From positions 21,410,405 to 21,474,404 of the forward strand of contig CM055109.1 in assembly GCA_029204225.1 (NCBI GenBank): a DNA stretch of 64,000 bases, written 5' to 3'. This document shows positions 26,393 to 37,198 of the stretch, in pieces. The notes beneath the pieces are model-generated. The model did no database searches and was not told the DNA's origin. It was given only the letters and a program-made list of their open reading frames with translations. This stretch comes from Diphasiastrum complanatum. Taxonomy: Eukaryota > Streptophyta > Lycopodiopsida > Lycopodiales > Lycopodiaceae. Position numbers and translations under genes: made by a program. Every line of letters starts with the position of its first letter. Position 1 is the first letter of the stretch.

Positions 26393-28115
26393 ATGATGAA
26401 TATAACTGCCCGGAAAAATACTACTACAACACAAAAATATTACGCTCATATATGTGACGTACCAAGATGCACCTGTGTTAGTTGCGAATCAAACTATTTC
26501 AAATTCCAAGTTCCTTTGCTTACTGACGATGACGAAAACTACACTTCAACTCTCAAAGAAATCCCTGACAACCTAGCAATTTTTTTTTCAAAATACATCT
26601 GTGCCCAATGTCGTAAAAGTATACATTCTGATAAAATTCCAAAAGTAATGTATTCAAATTATATATCAACTACTTGTGAAGTGCCCTCCATAAAAAATCT
26701 CAACAAACTAGAAGAACGTTTAGTTGCACCTAGAATTGCTTTCCTACAGGTAAAAGATTTGACATATGGCACGGACAGGTAGGTGTGACAGGAAGTATTG
26801 TCAATGTCATTGCGAATCTCGGAAAAATTCAAACTGTGCTGCCGCGCTTTATAGATGGAGAGGCATCTCTTACAATAGCTTTAAAAAAAAACTCGAATTT
26901 ATATCGAATTTTATGATTGGACAAGTTCATCCTCTGTGTGTAATGATTGCCTTGTTGCATTTGTGCCAAACGCCATTGTATGCTGCCATAAACGTCCGAG
27001 TTGACCCGACTTGGATATTGCACTACCAAACTACGTATCTAGACACATGTACTCAGCCAAATGCAATACAACCCATACTACCTGGACCTGATACAAATGT
27101 CAAGGACACAATCATGCATCCATTTCATTGTATAGAACACATCATTGATTACAAAACTACATACAAGGCTGTTGCACCTTGTGAAGGGCACAATCCTATT
27201 AGCCTATTCCAAGATACAAATGCGGAAGAGCTAAATTTCCCAACTCTCTATTTTGGACACCCAAGACAAGCACCAATAAATGCTATTTACACATACCAAA
27301 CCATTGCCAAATGGGAATTACAACATTACAAACACACATTTGCTCAACATACCACGAACTTATTTTTCAAAGCGTTAAAAATCACAATTCACCAAGTACT
27401 AAATTCAATATGGATCCGTCTACAAAAAGGTACCTCGCAACACCGGACGTTAACTGCATCTGATGTAATGCAAGATTCAAACATAGAACAATTACTACAT
27501 TCAAATATTGGTTATAAAGATTTTGAACATGTCCGCACCTCTCCATATTACAAACATGACTTACGGAAAAATGTTTTTGCTATGATGCGACAATTAGGTC
27601 CACCAACCTTTTTCTTGACACTCTCTTGTGCATAGATGAAATGGGAACCTCTAATTTAATGCTTGAAAACCCTTAATTCAAATATTGTACAAGAAACAAA
27701 TTACCAAAACCAGAATGCATACTTGCAAGCCTTGGTCCGTGCAGATCCAAGCACGTGCGCAAGATACTACAACTTGAAACTAAATGCTTTAAAAACAGTG
27801 ATATCAAAAAACCATAAAATACTTGGTAAAATCAATGATTACTTTTTTATTACTGAATTCCAGCATTGTGGCAGCCAACATGACCATGGCGTATTGTGGA
27901 TAGAGAATTCACCAACATATAGTAGCACATGCGCAAACGAAGTGACGAAATTCATAGACGCACACATATCATGTGACCAAACTATATTGGCTTCTAATAT
28001 AAGAGACATTCAAACCCACAAACACAAACACACTTGTTACAAAAAACACACCCCAAATAGCTGCAGATTTCATTATCTGCGACCACCAATGTCTAAAACC
28101 ATGATTGGACTCTCG
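26393..28115 (+). pseudogene. Helitron Rep remnant (DUF6570-like and HUH domain)
   Basis: The N-terminal half of a Helitron RepHel protein. Bases 26393-26782 encode a Cys-rich segment (CDVPRCTCVSC, ICAQCRKSIHSDKIPK, LNKLEERLVAPRIAF), typical of the DUF6570 region. Frameshifts occur near 26772 and in the A-run near 26880. Then follow EELNFPTLYFG, YYKHDLRKNVFAMMRQLG and PTFFLTLS, standard Helitron_like_N blocks. Two in-frame stops lie at 27633-27635 and 27657-27659. The frame at 27663-28121 has DYFFITEFQHCGSQHDHGVL, which contains an intact HxH (HUH) metal-binding motif. The remnant ends near 28110 after CRFHYLRPP, before the catalytic tyrosines, and no helicase domain follows. It is inactive. 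Confidence 0.88.
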
Positions 28116-28398
28116 TCATAGGGCCAAATGAGGCGGAAATTTGCAGGGCCAAAGCCATTGCCCAATGGAATGTCAAGTGGCCCAGGAGATGCCTGGAATA
28201 GTGTTGGTCTGGATTGGGGAGGTGCTTGGGAAAATCTCAAGCATGACCTCCCCTGATGTCCTATGGGAGGTGCCATCAAAATACTAAGGAAAATGTAACC
28301 CCATCTACTAATATAGGGGGGATGTTAATGAGGTCGGCCGTTACGTTGGTGTCCGCTTTGGTAGTTGAAATGGGAAATTCGAGAGAAGATCAACGGAC

Positions 28399-28466
<68 letters not shown>

Positions 28467-28686
28467 CAGAACCCATTTTGGGAAATGAGATGAAATGCAT
28501 CACGCTTGTGCCTTAACTAATGATCAGAAATCTGAACTGGGTCTTTCTCAATGATAGAATACATTTAGGAATAGCCCTGCATTTCGGAAATTGAATTGTG
28601 CAAATGGGTTTTTATCCATCTGCAGGAATGATCAAGGCCTCCCTCTTGTAAGCAAGATAGAATATCAAGCTACATTAGAGGGGACT
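28116..28686 (+). promoter_or_regulatory. 5' region of the LMBR1-like gene
   Basis: Between the Helitron break and the LMBR1-like start codon the sequence is less AT-rich. It holds a (CT)n tract and two acceptor-like sites (TTGCAG ending at 28469 and CTGCAG ending at 28624), suggesting a 5' UTR with at least one intron. The frame is open for about 30 codons upstream of the ATG at 28687, so a longer N-terminus cannot be excluded, but those residues do not look like the family. Confidence 0.5.
28399..28464 (+). repeat. (CT)n microsatellite
   Basis: About 33 CT units with one CG interruption. The tract is followed at once by TTGCAG, so it could serve as the polypyrimidine tract of a splice acceptor or lie in a 5' UTR. 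Confidence 0.97.
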
Positions 28687-31176
28687 ATGTCAGAGTTCAA
28701 TGTGGCTCTGCTGGTGATAGTCATAATAGTCTGCATTCTAGTGTTTCTTGTCAATATTTATGTGCTCATAAATTACCAGCATCCAGATGATTACAACCAG
28801 GCATGGTTGCCAAAGATTGTGGTGGTCCTGGGACTGTCAGTGGCTCAGATTTCCATACTAATGTTGCCTGCAGATGTTGCGAATAAACACGCCTGCTCAA
28901 ATAGTATCTACAATGGAGCATGCAAACTGACGCTTCCCATGAAGAAGCTTTGGCTGGCAATATGGATTATAGATTCTGTTCTTGTCTTCTTTGTTATCCC
29001 GTTCGCAATATTTTATTATGAAGGAGATCAAGAGAAGTAAGTTGCAATGAATTCAGGCTGTTTTTTTCTCCACAGTGCATAGTCCCTTTGAACATGATCC
29101 ACCATATTTGATGAGTCCATCTATCCTTTAAATTCCATTTAGTAGGTGCATCTGTGTTTGTGACACTTTTACAGCCATTACCTCACCAGAATGCCAAATA
29201 TGCTTACTGCATGAGTAAATAGGGAATCAGTTATAGTTTCTGATACTTAGTTAGAACTTCAGTTTTTGTGCGGAACATCATGGCAAACAAATATATTTCA
29301 GTTGACTTTCTTTGGGTGATTATGGGTCTAAATGTCGCATAAATCTTGACTTGCAGGACCGTTCCACAGAGGGTAGTCAGTGCAATGCTATGGGAATCAC
29401 TGACAGCAGTAATTGTGGGACTTGTGCTGGGAATCTTATATGGTAAGAATAAAAAAGCCTCACTTTCTTCTGTGTACAAAAAATCACTTAACATTGGCTT
29501 TCTTTTTTATTTTATTGTATGAATATGTGATTCTCACATAGGCCTTGAATGCCTGGTGAAATGTCATTGCAGGCCTTGTCGGGAAAGTTGATTTCACTGT
29601 GAGGAGGCTTTCATCTACCACCGTTCCATTCACTACAGATTTCAGCTTTCTTTCGCAGCAATTTCCCTGCCTTTCACCAACAAATATGGCAGCCAAAGCT
29701 ACTAATGACTTGGTACCTTCAACAACTTGTATCTGCCTTTTGTTGCATCTATGTTCCTAAATGAACTTGTTGGTATTGGGCTAAGAAGCTTTACCGTGGT
29801 TTCCTTCAAGCACCTTCTTGGTACATTGAACTTTGGTTTTTCAGATGGTAAAATTCTTAAGAGACCATGACGCCTTTGCTGCATTGTTGGGAAGGATGAT
29901 CATATGTCAATTTGTTGGCCACTAGCTGCAATTCTATTTACAATGCTTTTGAGCAATAAGTTTTCTGCAGGAAAGACTCCAACATCAGAATTAAGATGTC
30001 AAAGTGTAAATCAAGGGGAAAAGAAAGTTAGTTTCTTCTTGGAAAACAATATTTTCTGTGGATAAGCCTTGATACTTAATGCAAAAAAAATTTGGCATCA
30101 TATAAGCTCAGAAAGACAGCAATAGATGATCACAAAGCAAGCTCCAAAGTTTTCTGAATTAACATCAATCACAGCCTGTAGCAGTAGATCCCTACAAGAA
30201 CTGCAGGTGAATCACCTACTATGAGCTCAAGAACTGAAGCGAATGAACTACTGTCTCATTAGCAACTGCTCTATTCATACTTCTCCAGAGATGGAACCTT
30301 CCAAGGCGTATCAATTATGGCAAGCCAAAGGATGAAGCAATCAGCCTCCATTTTCCTACCTGCGAGTTACTAAAGAAAGCCCTAAAAGTATATGCTGAAA
30401 TGGAGCCCCTATCTAATAATGGACCCAGTACTCAATGTCAAAATTTCTTTGGGCCCAATAGACCCAAATGAGATTACAGTGTATCATGTCCATAATCTTG
30501 AAATCCAGTGTATTTGTTAAAAGTTCCAAGAGTTTTCATCCATGGCTCATAAGAGTCCATCCATTTCCTTTTAGTAAGAGAAATTGGTAAGTACCAATAT
30601 GAAAGGAACACAGCATTAGGATTCATTAATGCAAATTGAGAATACTATTTTTGTTTCAATGATAAGCAATCAACAATCCCAAATAGTGCTTGTGGGAAAA
30701 TTAACTGAAACCTGAATATGGGAATCTGGAATAGTTTGGATACAGCATAGCGATTCTGCAAGTTAGCTCAGTTATGAGTGCATTTCAGAGGGGTGAAGTG
30801 AAAATTAGATAATTTGATCATTGGAAGCAGTTCTGTTATTGAACATAGTATCAGAAAGACTAGAATATGCTTTGTTGAACTTTATTCAACTGGTAGTTAA
30901 AACAATGAAATCTTTGTTAGCCTTAATTGACAGGGATCAAGTGATCTAGACTTGGACTTTTTAGAATAACTCATTGAGAAAAGGTAGCTTCTGCCTTTGC
31001 TAAATTGGAAGTTGGCTCTTTTCCTCTAAGATACATTTTCAATGGATGATTTGTTGATCTTGCAGTGTGCAGCTTATACCACTGAAACGGCATCAACTAC
31101 AACGTGGACGATGCGTACTACCTTTCCTGAGTATGTGATTGCCTTGACTACCATAGTGGGATCTCTTCTCTTCTCA
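28687..31176 (+). CDS. LMBR1/LIMR-like membrane protein, first four exons
   Basis: Exons are 28687-29036, 29357-29442, 29573-29712 and 31066-31176. All have GT/AG borders and compatible phases, giving 229 residues (MSEFNVALLVIVIIVC... to TIVGSLLFS). Hallmarks shared with plant LIMR family proteins are NYQHPDDYNQAWLPK, VVVLGLSVAQISILMLPADV, CKLTLPMKKLWLAIW, GLVGKVDF and TWTMRTTFPEYVIAL. Four or more hydrophobic helices are visible; the family are multi-pass membrane proteins related to LMBR1/LMBD1 receptors and transporters. Full-length plant members have roughly 500 residues, so about half is absent. The expected next exon (GGVGI-type motif after LLFS) was not found downstream. Either the last intron exceeds 32 kb or the gene is truncated. 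No frameshift or stop is seen in the four exons. Confidence 0.9.
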
Positions 31177-33580
31177 GTAAGTTATCCTCTACTATCAGTT
31201 TGCCTCGATATATCCAAGCATAGGCAATGTGCACCTTAATGTAAGACAAGCGCTTTGGACTCCTCAGCTTAGAAACATGGCCCATTATTTTCATCTTAGA
31301 TATGTTTGTTAAAAAAGAAAGTCTCGTCAATGAAAGCATCTGGCAAAAACGAATCAGATTCAATTCCAATAAAAGCTAGCAATACTAATGTAAGAGTGAA
31401 TCTTAAAAAGGCCTTCACCCTCTCAGATATCTTAGAAAGGCCTCAATCAAGATGGAGTGAAAAATTAGTTGTCTTCATAAAGCTTACGTGCCTGGGAAGA
31501 TAGCCAACTGCACTCCTTGGATATTTCTTCATGGGATAGCCTTAAACGTTTTCCCCACTATGTTTTAGAAGGGATGCTCCCAAGCATTCAATTAGCATTG
31601 TTTTAGTGTTTCTCTTCTTAGAAGAAATCATCTGCTCCCATTCACAATTTCTTGCTTTGTATACGTTGTTGATGCTTGTTCTTTTGATGTTGTCTTGGTG
31701 TTAGAAACACATACATGGAGGGCTCAGGAGACATTTGTTATTTGAATTCGGGACAGTGGGAACAAACCTTAGGAGGATCGATTGCCCTATTTTCAACTGA
31801 ATTTTCATTGGCTTTTCAACAAGAGGTTTGCATATTTGCAAGGTTAGATGTCGGGTTGACCTATTCCTGTGCTAGGCATTGAAATTAACATAGGTTGTAT
31901 GTGTTGCCTATTGTGACCCGAGGAGCCCGTATACCGATTGGCCAGAGCTACATATCAAGGATGACCATTAGGGGCCTAAGAGTTATGATCGAGGTATTTG
32001 GACCATGCATGGCCAAATGGTTGTTGTTAGCTCAGGAAGGTCTCCAACTAAAATCTGTAGAAAATAGAACTCACCATACAAAGTGCTCAGGACACCAAAC
32101 TCAATAATCTGAGAACTGAGAGATTTGGATCCTATTTATTCCAATTCAAGAGCAACTTGGAATGTTCTAGGTCATGTATATAGAGAACTATGTAGGCTGA
32201 ACAGTAAGAAAGTATATTGACTTATTTTAGCTATCGGAGCTACTATTATATGCTTTTTGCACCAAGTATTTGATGGTTGTTGTTTTCTCTTCAGTGGTTA
32301 TCCATCTTGCGCTTGTTGTTTTCTTGCCAAAAAGTCGAGTTCCTTATAACCTCTTTAGTACAATGTTAGGGCCTTTTTTGGTAGGGATTGGTCCAGCCAA
32401 AAAGTCCTAAAAGGGTCAAGGGGCACCACACCTGTTGGTGGTTAGGCCCTACGTAAGTAACAAAGGTTTCACCACATCCAATCCTGAGGGCCTTCCCCGT
32501 GCTCCCCAAGCCTATGAGTGTTTTCCAGGCTCTCAGAAGTACGACTGTAAGGAGGGGGTGCTAGCACTTTGGTTAAATGATCCGCTAGCTTTCTAGGCCC
32601 ATGTTCCCAGATCCACTTCTCTAATGGTTGGCTCTCGTTAATGTTCCTTTTCCCATCCAATTAGTTCTCCGTATGGCCTCATTGGTTAAGTATTAGGACT
32701 TGTGTGGCTTAAAGGCATGATATGAAGACTAAGGGCACTCCCGTTAGCCCTAAAGGCATTATCCTCAAATTTGGCGGTCAACTCTTGAGTTGTCTAAAGG
32801 TATTGGCCCCAGAAAGTGGTCACTTCCATTATAGTTTTGGCACTATCCTTATGGCTTTTTGGATCTATCTTTAGAACTTGAGGCATACCCTTATGGTTTA
32901 GGGAGTTTGTCCTTGAAGTTCAAGGTGCCGCCTTTAAAACTTAAGATTGTGCCTTTTATAGGACCATGACCTCCTGTAAAGGATGGGTCTTAGTGTATAA
33001 GAATGTATCCTTGAGCTCATATGCTTCTCAAATGGTAAAGTTATGCCCTTAAAAAGTTATACGGGAGGTACTCGACCAAGAGGTTAGTCCTCGTGAAATT
33101 GATGCCTTGTTTGATAAGCAGTGGTATTTCGCCGACCGTCGGGCCTAGGTATTTTCGCTAGGCATTTCCAATGGCGGGTGTGACTAGTACAACTCTTAAC
33201 CAACAGTGTATTTCAACCACGGATGACGAAAACGGAAAAACGCTTCCAAACTTGACGATTTCGTATAGCAGTTTAACTAATAGGGCATATGCTAGACGGT
33301 TTAGTAAAGCATAAAGTTGCGTGAAAAACCCCTTTCCTTATTCTTCCCTAAAGTAGATTTACTTCAATACAATGTTAATAAAACATGGCTCCAATTTTTC
33401 TCAGTTTCGTACAATGACTAATGAGTAAAAACAAATAGTTAATTCACTAGTCCAACCCACAGTATGACTATAATCTCAAACCGATTTTCGTACTTGTCGT
33501 AGAACAAAACAATTCATTACAAAATTTCCCATTATTCACTTGGTTGAACGGGCATAACCACAAAATGCAAATGTATTTGA
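31177..33580. other. Downstream of LMBR1-like exon 4, nothing recognised
   Basis: This begins with a good donor (GTAAGT) and, if the gene is intact, is intron sequence. No expected LIMR exon motif was seen. Short ORFs at 31306-31503 (plus) and 32469-32660 (minus) have no recognisable family. Part of 32380-33100 has higher GC and may be an old element. Confidence 0.45.
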
Positions 33581-33588
33581 ACTCAAAT

Positions 33589-34671
33589 CAGTATGAACTC
33601 ATTTTTCAAAACGATGCACTTAGTCCTTCCAAGAACTTGCTTTACTACAACATTTGAAAAAATTTCATTCAAAGCACAAGTGATTAAGGCTATGATATCA
33701 GACTATGATAGATTGAAAGTAAGGGATTGACCAACAGAACTTCATGGAACTGAAATGAATAGAAAGTGAAAATAGATCAAGTAAACGCTTACCTCAATGT
33801 GCAATTAGGTAGCTAGAAATCGGAGAGGTACTACTCATGAATGCCGCTTTTCATACCGCATTTCGCATTTCCTTTGCCATTGTGTCCATGAACTTGTTTT
33901 TTTGACGCTTGCCGTTTGCCTTGGCTTTTGAAAACTCGCTGATCAGCAAAGTAGAACCTTCCACAATTCTACTGTGACAATGAGATGTGAATCTGCCGGT
34001 GAAATAGGCCGCTAGCAGGTCTGATTTTTTCTCAGATAGAGATACGGAACTGCAACAGGGTTCTAGCTCGCTGGCAGGCTATCAGAGGTTGATTTTTGAC
34101 TGTAACCAGCCATCGGAAATTTGCAAACAGCTGGTACTGGCTGCAAGTGGCCGCAGACAGACTGTAGAAGTCTGATTTTTTCACAGACAGGCAGGTGCAG
34201 GTCCACAACAGGCCGCAGACAAAGTGTGGCAGGCCACAAATGGGTCACAGTAGGCCGCAGACAGGCAGGAGGCAGGTAGGGCAGGCTGCAACGGGTCGCA
34301 GGTAGGGTATGCCGCAGGTAGGGCCACAGGCAGAACAGGCCACAGGCCACGTAACTGGCTGCAAACAGGGTACGCCGCAGGGCGCAGGGTGCAAAAAATT
34401 AGCTGGCCGCAGGTACGCCGCAGGCAGGCAGGCAGGCCGCAGTAGGTCCAAGAATCTGATTTTTCCATTGTAGACAGCGATGGAAGGTCGCAATTTTGAC
34501 AGGTAGAAAACAGGTCCATTGCTCTTCAAGTAACCCTCAGAATTTGAAGTGAACAGGGCACCATCACACACATCACATACAACCAGGTACTAACAAATTC
34601 AAACACTTGACACCAATCACCGAGATATAGCAACCTGCAAGCAAGCCCTCGTCTGAACATTACCCACCATA
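33589..34671. repeat. Dispersed repeat R1, copy 1
   Basis: It is similar in direct orientation to 57019-57973. Homology starts at ATGAACTCATTT and ends at CATTACCCACCATAT. Shared blocks include TTAGTCCTTCCAAGAACTTG, AACAGAACTTCATGGAACTG and GTACTAACAAATTCAAACAC. A core at 34190-34445 is built from irregular CAGG and GGCCGCAG iterations. No coding potential is supported: the frames over the core are low-complexity Cys/Leu/Pro artefacts. The element class is unknown. Confidence 0.85.
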
Positions 34672-34689
34672 TAATGGTAGGTAACGTTC

Positions 34690-36078
34690 CCATTGCGTTT
34701 GTCTTTCACTCACATACACCCTAAGCATGTCTTCCAACGTTTGGTTAACTCTCTCAGTCTGCCATTAGTAGACATATCAAGTAGAAAGCAAACACACATG
34801 TACTCACAATGGATCCTACGCAATTGCATAGCTGAAACAAGCGATCCAGGAGGCACATCCTGCTCCCCACAAAGGGAATGCATCACACCATCAAACTGGA
34901 ACTCATACACATGACTATCCCAGGCTATGTGTGGCTTCCGCATCGTGTGCCAACAAATGCCCAACACCACATCAAACCGCGCAAGCCATGTTATCTCAAA
35001 ATCCAACTCTTCTGTGTAACTTTGTACAGTTAGTGGAATGCCCACAACCCTCTTATCCCAAATCTTTGTACCCTTTCCATCAACCATTTCCACTGTGTAC
35101 TGGTACTGGGATGGTTGAATATTCACACCTAACTTCCGTACCAAAGTTGAATTCAACACATTATGAGAGGACCCAGTGGTAGTGGAGCCATGTCCACTCT
35201 CCTGACCACCGAAACATTCATGAGGCGTGGAACATCTAGATTGGCTTCCTGCTCGATCTCTTCAACTGTCATAGGGTCATCACCCTGGTTCATCTGGTCC
35301 ACCTGAAGATTATATGTGGTTCGCATCAAGTTCCGTGGACATTCCTTCCACCTATGCTGTCCCAAACATCCAAAATAGAGGTTCTCCCTCTTTGCACGTT
35401 CTTGGTCCTGAGGCGACAACATTGAAGGACGCTGACCCTTTTGGGCATTGGGCTTCCCATACAACCGTTTGCCTTTTGGGCCCCCTGCACCCTTCTTCTT
35501 TTGGTCACCCCGAGCTTGCCATTGATTGGTTTGACCTTCAAACTTTCTCTTTTTGTTCCATTTGCCCCAAGGTTGCTGACCACCTGTACCAGCTACCGCA
35601 ACAGGATCCGGGCCTCTTTTCCCATCTTCATAATACAAAGCCATCTAGATGGCTCCCCGCAAATCATGAGATTGCTCCTTCCGCACGGAAGGGCGTACAC
35701 TCTCTCGATGTCCCTCCACAAAGTGAAATATTTGCATGTACATAGGAACTTCCTGAGGAATGCATAACAAAGCCTCTCGGTACTTGTCTGCATAATCCTG
35801 CATGCTCAAGTTACCCTGCTTCAAATAAGACCATTGTTGCATGGCTCTGTTGTCTTCATCCATAGGCACCCAATTTTGCGCAAACATTTGCCGGAATGCC
35901 TCCCGTGTGGTTGGAACTAGGTCATCCTTTTCCACCTTCCTCCACCACCTTTGTGTTGACTCTTGAAAACGATATGTGGCTTCAGTAATCATCTCAGTTT
36001 CATCGTCTATGCCACACATCTGGAATGCTTTCTCCCACTTTTGCAACCAATTCTCAATGGCATTAGTAGTTCTCATAG
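34690..36078 (-). pseudogene. Element 2 gag C-terminus, protease and integrase scrap
   Basis: The gag capsid-like part is 35645-36076 (NAIENWLQKWEKAFQ, RWWRKVEKDD, QDYADKYREALLCIP). It meets a stop at 35645 and continues in-frame-like at 35153-35644, with a basic linker and a damaged zinc knuckle (FGCLGQHRWKECP, first Cys missing). The protease frame is 34880-35159 (LNSTLVRKLGVNI, FDVVLGICWH). A frameshift near 35155 lies at the expected active site, and the usual catalytic DSG cannot be read intact. Below 34800 a TERVNQTLEDML-like integrase piece shows that RT and RNase H were deleted. Confidence 0.8.
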
Positions 36079-36083
36079 ATACT

Positions 36084-36441
36084 TGTTACGAGCTCGTAAC
36101 CAGTGCCGAACCCTAGAGAACACAGATAGGTCAGATACCACAGTCAGGGTCGTGTCCAGCGTACATGACCAACAGGGCAAGACAGTGTGAGTAGTGTGCC
36201 CCAGCACGGTCCATAGCCATGGCGGGCCTAACACAGCCTAGGGACCCTGTCAGCAGGATAGGGCCCCCAGTTGGGTCCCGACGTGCAGTCGGCCACGTCA
36301 GTGACACGTGGCCGACACTTGGCAGTAGCATGCTACCAGTCCTCACACTGGGCTAGGAGGGGCTTACTCTATATCAGGGAGTAGGCAAGGTTGGGTGGAT
36401 CAGTTAGTGTTTGCCCTACTGTGGTGTTAGGATCTATTACA
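36084..36441 (+). repeat. 5' LTR of element 1
   Basis: 358 bp, TG...CA. Just inside the terminus is the perfect 16-bp palindrome GTTACGAGCTCGTAAC (36085-36100). The U3 region has three ACGT cores, two of which form an inverted repeat: GGCCACGT (36291-36298) and ACGTGGCC (36306-36313). A weak TATA-like CTATATC is near 36369. Confidence 0.97.
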
Positions 36442-36442
36442 C

Positions 36443-36455
36443 TGGTATCAGAATC
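36443..36455 (+). other. Primer-binding site of element 1 (tRNA-iMet type, damaged)
   Basis: One base after the 5' LTR the sequence reads TGGTATCAGAATC. Plant initiator-Met PBS sequences read TGGTATCAGAGC, and the sister copy has TGGTATCAGAGCCA at 50985-50998 (minus). Element 1 has lost GCC at this point, leaving 10 matching bases. Confidence 0.8.
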
Positions 36456-37198
36456 TCCATCCTAGGGAGTTCAGGACAGCAGTAGAGAAAGCTATCAGAA
36501 GATAGGAAGTGTTTCTCAGATTCTCAGAGAGGAATAGAGGAGGAGGATCGCTGTAGGAGCAGCCTTCAAACTTCTGATTTCCACTGAGAAATCACAGTAG
36601 CAAGGAGTCAGATACCAAGTGTAGGTAACTCGCTGAAAAAACAGCTGTTTCTCACTGAGTTCAGAGGATTCTCTATAGTTTTCCCAGCGAAATTAGAGTA
36701 GGAAGAAGCCAGCACCTCCATCGCTGTACAGTCAGAGACCTACTTCCGATTTCCAGGGAAAAAGTTACTGGTTCTCAGCGAGTTGGAAGCCAAAAAAGAG
36801 GAGCAGGGCCAGCGCTGCCAGTGCTTCTGAAAATCTGGTTTTTCAACAAGTTTTTGGGCCCCAACGTCAGAGATTTGGAGCAAGAGGATTCCTACCAGAT
36901 CAGCGAGTAGGAGACTTCTGAAATTTCAGAATTCAGAAGGGTTTTTGGACTTCAGATTTGCCTTTTTGTGGACAAGTTGGATTGCAATCAGACCAGCGAC
37001 CTACTATCCTCAAAAAACCGGGAAATTTAGCACCGTTTTGAAGCCTCAAACTGGCATTTTTCGGAACAGCAGGTCTGAAATCTTGGGGAAAAGAGCTGAA
37101 ACAGCTAAGTCATCTTTCCTTTCCCTTGTACAGTTGTAAATTAGTCTTTTAGACTTTTTTCCTTCAGAAGTTAAGGTAGCTCTCTTTCAGTTTCGAAG

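Noticed and set aside
27633-27660. The two in-frame stops (TAG, TAA) in the Helitron Rep as an alternative genetic code or readthrough.
   Set aside because: The same remnant has two frameshifts and a truncation, and the host genes here use normal stops. Ordinary decay explains it.
31306-31503. A 65-residue ORF after LMBR1-like exon 4, considered as the next exon.
   Set aside because: Its sequence is hydrophilic and does not match the expected membrane segment with a GGVGI-like motif. No suitable acceptor and phase were found.
34063-34571. Cys/Leu/Pro-rich ORFs of 95-112 residues on the minus strand, and similar frames at 57458-57878.
   Set aside because: They are all translations of the CAGG/CCGCAG repeat core in different frames. 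Three frames are open at once, as expected from repeat composition.
36131-36346. A 71-residue minus-strand ORF present in all four element 1/3 LTRs (starting MRTGSM or similar).
   Set aside because: It is conserved only because the LTRs are copies of each other. It runs antisense to the element, has no domain, and overlaps U3 regulatory sequence. Differences between copies do not favour silent positions as far as I can see.
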